Shown here in pieces: positions 57,550 through 64,000 of a stretch of DNA of 64,000 nucleotides. The stretch is from an uncultured Gammaproteobacteria bacterium (GTDB lineage Bacteria; Pseudomonadota; Gammaproteobacteria; HK1): the NCBI GenBank assembly GCA_958295835.1, contig OY282378.1, positions 2,249,001 to 2,313,000 of the forward strand, in the 5' to 3' direction. How positions within the stretch are numbered: position 1 is the first letter of the stretch; each line of letters opens with the position of its first letter. The notes beneath the pieces are model-generated. The model saw nothing but the letters and a program-made list of their open reading frames with translations. It was not told where the DNA came from and did not search any database. Made by a program: the position numbers and the translations under genes.

Positions 57550-59499
57550 GTGGCTGCCTGCGAGCGCGTCTTCGCCACGGCCGGCCCGTTGTCGGGGTTG
57601 CTGCCCGGCTACGCGCCACGCGCCGCGCAGCGCACCATGGCCGCCGAAGTCGAACGCGCCGTCTCGCACCGGAGCGCGCTCATTTGTGAAGCCGGCACGG
57701 GGACCGGCAAGACCCTGGCGTACCTCGTCCCCTCCGTGGCGGGCGGCGGCCGTATCGTGGTTTCGACCGGGACCCGCCATCTCCAGGAGAGGCTGTTCGA
57801 ACGCGATCTGCCGCTCGTGTGCCGCGCCCTCGAATGCACCCCACGGACGGCGTTGCTCAAGGGCCGTTCGAACTACCTCTGTCGCTGGCGCTACGAGCAG
57901 GCGCTGACCTCCGGACGACTCGTCTCGCGGCAGGTGGCGGCGCGGGTTGCGCGCCTGTCGGGATGGGCGGCCCGGACCGTGAACGGCGACCTCGCGGAGG
58001 TGGGCGATCTCGCCGAGAGCGATCCGGTTCGGCGGGCCATCACTTCGACCGCGGACAATTGCCTTGGATCGAAGTGCCCGATGTTCGGTGAATGCCATGT
58101 CGTCGAGGCACGCCGGCGCGCGGCCCAGGCGGACGTCGTGGTGGTCAACCACCATCTTCTGTTCGCCGACATGGCGCTCAAGGAGCACGGGTTCGCGGAG
58201 CTCCTCCCGCTCGCCGATACCCTGATCATCGACGAAGCGCATCAGATCCCCGACGTCGCGACCCGGTTCTTCGGGGTGGAGGTCACGAGCGGGCAGCTCG
58301 CGGAGCTCGCACGCGACACCGGCGCGGCAATGAGGGCGGATGCACCGGATACCCCGGACCTCGGCCTGCTGGCGGCCGATCTCGAACGCGCGGTTCGGGA
58401 GGCGTCCGATGCGTTCGCCGGCACCGTGCAGCGGGTCGAGTGGGGCGCGATGCCGCGCGATGCACGGGCGCGGGTCGAGGCTGTCGGGACCCGGCTGGGC
58501 GTGCTGGCCGAAGCGCTCGACGAGGTGTCGATGCGGGGACCGTCGATCGAGTCGGCGTCGGTGCGGGCGCGCGATCTGTCCGATCGGCTGGGCCGCATCG
58601 ACAGCGAGTCGCCCGAGCCCGGTCATGCGCGCTGGGCGGAAGCACGCGCCCGAGGGTTCGCGGCGCATCTCGCGCCGCTCGACACCGCGCCGATCCTGGC
58701 CGAGCGCGTCGCCGGCGCGGACCGGGCCTGGATCCTGACTTCCGCGACCCTCTCCGTCGCCGGGAGCCTCGATCACTTCGCGGCCCGGGTGGGCATGACC
58801 GACGCGTCGCTTCACATCTTCGAAGGGTCGTTCGATTACCGAACCCAGACCTGCTGCTACCTCCCGCCCGGCATGCCGGAACCCCTCCGCCCGGGGTACG
58901 ACGAAGCCGTCGCGGAGGTCGCGGGGTCCGTGCTCGCCGCGAGCCGCGGGCGCGCATTCCTGCTGTTCACCAGCCACCGCGCCCTGCTCGCGATACGCAA
59001 GATGCTCGACGGTCAGGTGCCCTGGCCGCTGTTCACGCAGGGGGAGCGTCCGCGCGGCGAGCTGCTCGACCGGTTCGTCGAGACGCCGGACTCGGTCCTG
59101 CTCGGAACGCAGAGCTTCTGGGAAGGGGTGGACATCCGGGGGGACGCGCTCTCGCTGGTGCTCATCGACAAGCTGCCCTTCGCTCCCCCCGACGATCCCC
59201 TGCTCGCGGCTCGCGCGGATGCGGTTCGGCGCGATGGCGGGGACCCGTTCGCGAGCATCCAGCTTCCCGCCGCGGTGATTGGCCTCAAGCAGGGCGTCGG
59301 ACGGCTCATCCGGGACGCGAGCGACAGCGGTGTCGTGGTGGTGTGCGATCCACGGCTTTCGAGCCGAGGGTACGGCCGTATCTTTCTCGACAGCCTGCCT
59401 CCGATGCCGATCACCACCGGGATCGAGGAGGTGAAGGCGTTCTTCGAGCGCCGGGACGCCCGCGAGACTCCTCCCCGGCCTGACGCGGCACGGATCTGA
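57550..59499 (+). CDS. yoaA: YoaA/DinG-family ATP-dependent DNA helicase (XPD-like, FeS)
   Basis: A 649-residue superfamily 2 5'-3' helicase. Walker A is ICEAGTGTGKTLAYLVP. Four cysteines in NYLCRWRY, TADNCLGSKCPMFGECH and following residues bind the iron-sulfur cluster. The DEAH box is LIIDEAHQIPD. Later motifs are WILTSATLS, LLGTQSFWEGVDIRGD, LIDKLPFAPPDDPLL and KQGVGRLIRD. Length and motif order fit YoaA, and adjacency to tsaB, as in Escherichia coli, favours YoaA over DinG. YoaA acts with a polymerase III subunit in repair of stalled forks. Start is GTG 57550; the preceding sequence has GCGAGAG. Confidence 0.9.
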   Translation: MAACERVFATAGPLSGLLPGYAPRAAQRTMAAEVERAVSHRSALICEAGTGTGKTLAYLVPSVAGGGRIVVSTGTRHLQERLFERDLPLVCRALECTPRTALLKGRSNYLCRWRYEQALTSGRLVSRQVAARVARLSGWAARTVNGDLAEVGDLAESDPVRRAITSTADNCLGSKCPMFGECHVVEARRRAAQADVVVVNHHLLFADMALKEHGFAELLPLADTLIIDEAHQIPDVATRFFGVEVTSGQLAELARDTGAAMRADAPDTPDLGLLAADLERAVREASDAFAGTVQRVEWGAMPRDARARVEAVGTRLGVLAEALDEVSMRGPSIESASVRARDLSDRLGRIDSESPEPGHARWAEARARGFAAHLAPLDTAPILAERVAGADRAWILTSATLSVAGSLDHFAARVGMTDASLHIFEGSFDYRTQTCCYLPPGMPEPLRPGYDEAVAEVAGSVLAASRGRAFLLFTSHRALLAIRKMLDGQVPWPLFTQGERPRGELLDRFVETPDSVLLGTQSFWEGVDIRGDALSLVLIDKLPFAPPDDPLLAARADAVRRDGGDPFASIQLPAAVIGLKQGVGRLIRDASDSGVVVVCDPRLSSRGYGRIFLDSLPPMPITTGIEEVKAFFERRDARETPPRPDAARI

Positions 59500-59573
59500 C
59501 CAGAGCCTCGGACCGAGGGGCGGTGGTGTGCTCCCCCTTCCTCGCGGACGGCCCGAGTCGGGAGCGAATGCGC

Positions 59574-60275
59574 ATGAACATCCTCGCGATCGAGACCGCC
59601 ACCGATGCGTGCTCCTGCGCCCTGGAGCATTCGGGGACGATCGTTGCGCGCCATGCGGTGGAGCCGCGGAGGCATACCGAGCTGCTGCTCCCGATGATCG
59701 ATTCGGTGCTCGCGGAAGCGGGCGCCGGGCTCGGCGCGCTGGACGCGATCGCGTTCGGCCGCGGCCCGGGCTCGTTCACGGGGCTCAGGATCGCGTGCTC
59801 GGTCGCGCAGGGACTCGGATTCGGAGCGGATTGCCCGCTGGTCGCGGTTTCGACCCTGCAAGTCGTCGCGGCGGGCATGCGCCGGTCGCACGGGGTGTGC
59901 CGGGCGCTGGTCGCGCTCGACGCGCGGATGGGCGAGGTGTACTGGGGGGGGTACGAATGGGATGGCGTCACGATGGCCGCGGCGTTCGACGAATCCGTCG
60001 TTGCGCCGCACGCGGTCCACGTCCCGGCCGAAGGGGCATGGGCGGGGGCCGGCCCCGGGTGGTCCGCCTATCGTGCCGTCCTCGACGAGCGTGTTGCAGG
60101 TCGTCTCGGGCGACCTCCGGACATGGTGGACGCGACGCGGCTGCCGGAGGCGATCGACATGCTCGTTCCGGCGAAGGCGGCGTTCGAGGCCGGTCTCGTC
60201 CTCGCGCCCGAGGACGCGGCGCCCGTGTACCTGCGCGGCAATGTCGCGCGAGCCGCGCCCAGACGTCTCGTCTGA
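59574..60275 (+). CDS. tsaB: tRNA t6A biosynthesis protein TsaB
   Basis: A 233-residue ASKHA-fold protein that scaffolds the TsaD complex for N6-threonylcarbamoyl-adenosine at tRNA position 37. Key segments are NILAIETATDACSCALE, HTELLLPMIDSVLAEAG, and FGRGPGSFTGLRIACSVAQG, the TsaB/TsaD signature. ATG 59574 is chosen over ATG 59568 because GGGAG at 59560-59564 then has proper spacing and the family begins at MNILA. It follows the YoaA-type helicase by 74 bases, the same order as in Escherichia coli. Confidence 0.95.
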   Translation: MNILAIETATDACSCALEHSGTIVARHAVEPRRHTELLLPMIDSVLAEAGAGLGALDAIAFGRGPGSFTGLRIACSVAQGLGFGADCPLVAVSTLQVVAAGMRRSHGVCRALVALDARMGEVYWGGYEWDGVTMAAAFDESVVAPHAVHVPAEGAWAGAGPGWSAYRAVLDERVAGRLGRPPDMVDATRLPEAIDMLVPAKAAFEAGLVLAPEDAAPVYLRGNVARAAPRRLV

Positions 60276-60426
60276 TGCCGCTGCCCATGGTTTCGGCGGA
60301 CCGGAGCACGTCACCCCGGCTTCCGAATCCGAACCCCACGGCAGCATGGCTCCGGGCCGGCGGCGCGTCCCGTTTGCACCACCGGGTACCGGGAGTATGC
60401 TTTCCCGCCTCCCGAGGAGCCCCCTC

Positions 60427-61188
60427 ATGACCGAATCCGCCACCATGCCCCCCAGTACCATGCACACCGGGCCGCTCGGCTCCACCATCCATGTCCTGCG
60501 CGCCGACCCCGGCACCGTCGCCGCGCTCGCGGCCATCGATTGGAATCGCCACTTCCGCCGGGTCTGCCTCGACCCGGTGCGCGGGGTCGTCACCCTCATG
60601 GCGCCTTCGCATCCGCACGAGGATCTGACCTCGATCTTCGACGACATCGTGGACGCCGCCGGGTCTACCCTCGCCGGTGCGGCGAAGAAGCTCCGCAGTC
60701 TCCGGCTGCGCGGACCGGGCGATCCGCCCGGCACGGGGATGGAGCCCGACTGCACGTTCTACGTCGGCGAGCGTGCCAGGGATTATTACGCGGCCCTCGC
60801 CGAGGACGCAGCAGCCCTCGAGGCCTTCGTCGAGCGTACCGCGCCCGACTTGGTGGTCGAGGTCGAGATGACGCACGCCGACAAGGGAAAGGCCGAGCGC
60901 TACGGCGAGATGGGAGTGCGGGAGCTCTGGCGGCTGCACGGGCGCAAGGGCGCGAGGGAACTGCGGGCGGAGTTTCTCGCCCTGTATCCCGGCAGCGCGC
61001 CGCGCAAGCTCGACGCCTCGGAGGTGCTCGAAGGGCTGACGCCGGACGATGTCTGCGAGGCGGTGGAAGGAGTGCGCGTCAGCCTGACTCTCGCCGAGCG
61101 GATGGAGGCGGTGGCCCGGATCGTGCGCCGGCGGCAGCAGGCCAGCGTGCGGGTGCGCGAAGAGGAGGCGGCGTACCCCGCGGCCTAG
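60427..61188 (+). CDS. Uma2-family (DUF820) endonuclease-like protein
   Basis: A 253-residue protein with the Uma2 restriction-endonuclease-like pattern: a central MEPDCTFYVGERARDYY, then PDLVVEVEMTHADKGKAERY with the Asp, Glu and Lys of a PD-(D/E)xK site, then GEMGVRELWRLHG. The family is widespread in multicopy in some bacteria, and its biological role is not established. Start at ATG 60427 lies just downstream of an AGGAG at 60415-60419. It sits between tsaB and lolC with no obvious functional tie. Confidence 0.8.
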   Translation: MTESATMPPSTMHTGPLGSTIHVLRADPGTVAALAAIDWNRHFRRVCLDPVRGVVTLMAPSHPHEDLTSIFDDIVDAAGSTLAGAAKKLRSLRLRGPGDPPGTGMEPDCTFYVGERARDYYAALAEDAAALEAFVERTAPDLVVEVEMTHADKGKAERYGEMGVRELWRLHGRKGARELRAEFLALYPGSAPRKLDASEVLEGLTPDDVCEAVEGVRVSLTLAERMEAVARIVRRRQQASVRVREEEAAYPAA

Positions 61189-61260
61189 AGCGGCTCGGCA
61201 ACGCGGCCCGATGGCGTGGCGGCCCGCATGAGCCCTGCCCTCGCGGCCTGAGCCCCACCC

Positions 61261-62508
61261 ATGTTCGCGCCCTACGAGCTCTGCGTCGGCCTGCGCTACA
61301 CGCGCGCGAAGCGGCGCAACCACTTCATCTCCTTCATCAGCCTCACCTCGATGATCGGGATCGCGCTCGGGGTGACCGCCCTGATCACCGTGATCTCGGT
61401 CATGAACGGCTTCGAGCGCGAGCTTCGCGAGCGGATTCTCGGCATCGCCTCGCACGCCACGATCTCGGGGCTCGACGGTCCGCTCGAAGGCTGGGAATCC
61501 CTCGCCGCCGCCGCCGAGACCCACTCCGAGGTGGTGGGGGCCGCCCCGTTCGTGGAGTCGCAGGGGATGCTGACCCGCGCCGGGCAGGTCCGGGGGGTGC
61601 TGATCCGCGGGGTTTCGCCTTCGCGCGAGCCCCGGGTCTCGGAGATCGGGCGGTACCTGGTCGAGGGCGAGCTCGAAAGTCTCGTGCCGGGCCGGTTCAA
61701 CCTGCTGCTCGGGCGCGATCTGGCGCTCAGGCTCGATGCCTCGGTGGGCACGCCGGTCACCCTCGTCGCCCCGCAGGCGCAGATCACACCGGCCGGAGTG
61801 CTGCCCCGCATGCGCCGCTTTACCGTGACCGGCATCTTCGAGGCCGGTCACGCGCAATACGACACCGCGCTCGCGGTGATCCACATCGGGGACGCTCAGC
61901 GCGTGTTCCGTCTGGGGCGAGGGGTCAGCGGGCTGCGCGTGAAGCTCACCGACATGTTCGACGCCCCCCGGGTGAGCCGGGAGCTCGCCCGCTCGTTCGG
62001 AGGGGCCTACTGGCTGCGGGACTGGACGCAGCACCACGCGAATTTCTTCCGCGCGCTGAAGATCGAGAAGACGGTGATGTTCGTGATCCTGACCCTCATC
62101 GTGGCGGTGGCCGCGTTCAACCTGGTCTCGACCCTGATCATGATGGTGACCGACAAGGAATCCGACATCGCGATCCTGCGCACGCTGGGGGCGAGCCAGT
62201 CGAGCATCCTGTCGATCTTCGTCGTGCAGGGGACCGTGATAGGAATCGCCGGCACCCTCGCGGGGGTGGCCGGAGGGATCGCCCTCGCCACCCACGTCGA
62301 GACCCTCGTGCCCGCCATCGAGAGCTTCTTCGACGTCAGCTTCCTCTCCCCGGAGGTGTACTACATCAGCGCGGTGCCTTCGGAGATGCGCTGGCGCGAC
62401 GTCAATGCGGTGGGCAGCGTGGCCTTCGTGCTGTCGTTGCTCGCGACCCTCTACCCGGCGTGGAGAGCGTCCCGCATCCAGCCGGTGGAGGCGCTCCGTC
62501 ATGAGTGA
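61261..62508 (+). CDS. lolC: Lipoprotein-releasing ABC transporter permease LolC/LolE
   Basis: A 415-residue inner-membrane permease that extracts outer-membrane lipoproteins for transfer to LolA. The N-terminal [20 protein letters not shown], first span ([20 protein letters not shown]), a large periplasmic MacB-like domain, and three C-terminal spans ([20 protein letters not shown], then [16 protein letters not shown] and [15 protein letters not shown]) define the family. A single LolC/E-type permease is visible, so this could be a LolF-like single-permease system. The stop overlaps the lolD start by 8 bases (ATGAGTGA), showing translational coupling. Confidence 0.93.
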   Translation: MFAPYELCVGLRYTRAKRRNHFISFISLTSMIGIALGVTALITVISVMNGFERELRERILGIASHATISGLDGPLEGWESLAAAAETHSEVVGAAPFVESQGMLTRAGQVRGVLIRGVSPSREPRVSEIGRYLVEGELESLVPGRFNLLLGRDLALRLDASVGTPVTLVAPQAQITPAGVLPRMRRFTVTGIFEAGHAQYDTALAVIHIGDAQRVFRLGRGVSGLRVKLTDMFDAPRVSRELARSFGGAYWLRDWTQHHANFFRALKIEKTVMFVILTLIVAVAAFNLVSTLIMMVTDKESDIAILRTLGASQSSILSIFVVQGTVIGIAGTLAGVAGGIALATHVETLVPAIESFFDVSFLSPEVYYISAVPSEMRWRDVNAVGSVAFVLSLLATLYPAWRASRIQPVEALRHE

Positions 62509-63181
62509 GCCGGTGCTGGCGGCCCGGGGCGTCGACCGCTCGTTCCGGCAGGGGGGGCTGCAGGTCGAGGTGCTGAAAGGTGCGGAGCTCGTGGTGGAGG
62601 CCGGCGAAGGGGTCGCGCTGATCGGAGCGTCCGGCTCCGGCAAGAGCACCCTGCTGCACTGCCTGGGCGGGCTCGACACCCCGGATCGCGGAGAAGTGGT
62701 GATCGCCGGGCAATCGATCGCGACGGCCGGAGAACGCGAGCGCGGGCGCATCCGCAACGAGGTCCTCGGATTCGTCTACCAGTTCCACCATCTCCTGGCC
62801 GAGTTCACCGCGCTGGAGAACGTCGCGATGCCGTTGCTGATTCGCGGGTTGAAGGTCCGTACTGCGCAGAAGCAGGCGCAGGCCATGCTGGAGAAGGTCG
62901 GCCTCGGGCCTCGCGCGTCGCACAAGCCGGCCGAGCTCTCGGGCGGCGAGCGCCAGCGCACCGCCATCGCCCGGGCCCTCGTGACCCGGCCGCGATGCGT
63001 GCTGGCCGACGAGCCCACCGGGAACCTCGACCGGCATACCGCGGATGTGGTCTTCGACTTGCTGCGCTCGCTCAACCGGGAGCTCGGCACCAGCATCGTG
63101 GTGGCGACGCATGACCTGTCGCTCAGCGAACGGATGGACAGGCGTCTGCGGATCGTGGACGGGCGGCTGGTACCGGACTGA
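62501..63181 (+). CDS. lolD: Lipoprotein-releasing ABC transporter ATPase LolD
   Basis: A 226-residue ABC ATPase that powers LolC/E. Walker A is GASGSGKST, the Q-loop region is [19 protein letters not shown], the signature is [15 protein letters not shown], Walker B is [12 protein letters not shown], and the switch His is in [12 protein letters not shown]. The [14 protein letters not shown] stretch is characteristic of LolD. ATG 62501 lies inside the end of lolC; the open frame extends further 5' within lolC, but that is not coding. Probably the last gene of a two-gene operon; the next gene runs the opposite way. Confidence 0.95.
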   Translation: MSEPVLAARGVDRSFRQGGLQVEVLKGAELVVEAGEGVALIGASGSGKSTLLHCLGGLDTPDRGEVVIAGQSIATAGERERGRIRNEVLGFVYQFHHLLAEFTALENVAMPLLIRGLKVRTAQKQAQAMLEKVGLGPRASHKPAELSGGERQRTAIARALVTRPRCVLADEPTGNLDRHTADVVFDLLRSLNRELGTSIVVATHDLSLSERMDRRLRIVDGRLVPD

Positions 63182-63286
63182 CCCGGTGGCCCGCCGGCCG
63201 GAGCCCGGCGACGATTCTTCGGGCGAGGGGCAGGCACCGTCGTCCTTCGGGAAACCCTGGGGGCGTCTCCCCGGGGACGTTGCACG

Positions 63287-63937
63287 CTACGGCGCAGGAC
63301 GGACGGCGCGACTCGGGCGGCGCGTCTTGTCGGATGCCCGCCGCCCGCGCTCCCCGGGCACTCCGGCCGCCACGGGCGGGGGGACGCCTGGGGCGGCATG
63401 GTCGTGGCGGCGCCGGAGGCGGCGATCGCGCCACGACACCATGACGTGCGCGCGCCAGATGAGCCGGATCATGATCTGCCCGAGAACCGCCGAGGCGAGG
63501 GCCATCACGAAGCACCCGAGCAGCAGCGGCTCGCGGGCCTTGCCGAGCTCCTCGAACAGCCAGCGCAGCGACAGCTCGATCCGAAAGTCTCCGGGCGGCC
63601 GGTCGAGCATCCATTCCCCGAGCTTGTGGGCCGCGAAGAACAGGGGCGCCACCGTCACCGGGTTGCTCACCCACACCATGGCGACCGCGACCGGAAGGTT
63701 GCAACGCGCGAGGATCGCGGCGCCGGCGGCAAGGATCATCTGGAAGGGGACCGGCACCCAAGCCATGAACAGGCCGATCGACACCGCCCATGCGACCGAG
63801 CTTCGGCCGAGGTGCCACAGATCGGGGGCGAGGAGCGGCTGACCGAAGACGCGCCGCAGGAATGCGTGCCCGCGAATCTCGCGCACCCCCGGGAGCATCT
63901 TGCGCAGCAGCCGTCGCATCGTCGTCATCTCGTACAT
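63287..63937 (-). CDS. DUF2062 membrane protein
   Basis: A 216-residue protein of the DUF2062 family: RRSSVAWAVSIGLFMAWVP-like first span region, VPFQMILAAGAAILARCNLP, VSNPVTVAPLFFAAHKLGEW, and a last span (LLLGCFVMALASAVLGQIMI). The C-terminal ~45 residues are Arg/Pro-rich. Start at 63937 or at the Met three residues later. It converges with lolD, an arrangement common in gammaproteobacteria, where it lies between lolCD and comEC-like genes. The function is unknown; it is sometimes linked to cell-envelope glycan enzymes. The final 60 bases of the window contain nothing I can assign. Confidence 0.8.
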   Translation of the reverse strand: MYEMTTMRRLLRKMLPGVREIRGHAFLRRVFGQPLLAPDLWHLGRSSVAWAVSIGLFMAWVPVPFQMILAAGAAILARCNLPVAVAMVWVSNPVTVAPLFFAAHKLGEWMLDRPPGDFRIELSLRWLFEELGKAREPLLLGCFVMALASAVLGQIMIRLIWRAHVMVSWRDRRLRRRHDHAAPGVPPPVAAGVPGERGRRASDKTRRPSRAVRPAP

Positions 63938-64000
63938 GCGCGAAGCCGGAGACCCACATCCGACGGGCTCGCCGCCTCTACGTACGAACTCCCTTCGCCG

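Noticed and set aside
57136..62757. Long minus-strand frames opposite the helicase, tsaB, Uma2 and lol genes.
   Set aside because: High-GC shadow frames; the plus-strand genes there carry unmistakable family motifs.

Overview
The window is high-GC chromosomal DNA, most likely from a gammaproteobacterium. The support is gene order and family content: argS next to a SPOR-domain cell-division protein, a YoaA-type helicase next to tsaB, lolC-lolD next to a DUF2062 gene, a tRNA-Gly(CCC) with encoded CCA, and an imuB-dnaE2 mutagenesis cassette. No rRNA, CRISPR array, integrase or transposase was seen.

Layout. 1-6.0 kb: the 3' part of imuB, dnaE2, and an HMG-CoA lyase-like gene. 6.2-18.0 kb: an accessory, defence-island-like stretch. 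It holds a nucleotidyltransferase overlapping a 60-residue ORF, a ParB-like protein with a 70-residue partner, a NotI-like restriction endonuclease with a D12-class DNA methylase, and the internally deleted remains of a second methylase/HNH gene. An 802-residue FAD/GcvT amine oxidoreductase follows, then a minus-strand run of small accessory genes: DUF2442, DUF4160, an AT-richer HNH gene, an IrrE-like protein without HExxH, and a conserved small protein. Two copies of a ~120 bp repeat sit at 11.1 and 17.9 kb. 18.3-22.2 kb: a ureohydrolase, argS, a SPOR protein and tRNA-Gly. A local duplication scar lies between argS and the SPOR gene.

22.5-31.3 kb is a glycosylation locus: two near-identical tandem GT-C/TPR proteins of TMTC type, a DUF2723 GT-C protein, a GT22-like mannosyltransferase, a truncated manC start, and on the opposite strand a polyprenyl-phosphate-sugar synthase fused to a GtrA flippase. 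Across a shared AT-rich divergent promoter region lies one gene of almost 24 kb (31,616-55,510) encoding a ~7,960-residue exported protein. It has a signal peptide, duplicated N-terminal modules, an array on the order of sixty Calx-beta-like repeats very rich in Ser/Thr, an Ig-like domain, and a C-terminal autotransporter-like beta-barrel. The most interesting hypothesis is that the neighbouring enzymes O-glycosylate (probably O-mannosylate) this giant surface protein.

55.7-63.9 kb returns to housekeeping genes: cobT, a YoaA/DinG-family helicase, tsaB, a Uma2-family nuclease-like gene, lolC, lolD and a DUF2062 membrane protein. Most long ORFs antisense to the GC-rich genes, including very long ones under the giant gene, are codon-bias shadows and were left out.
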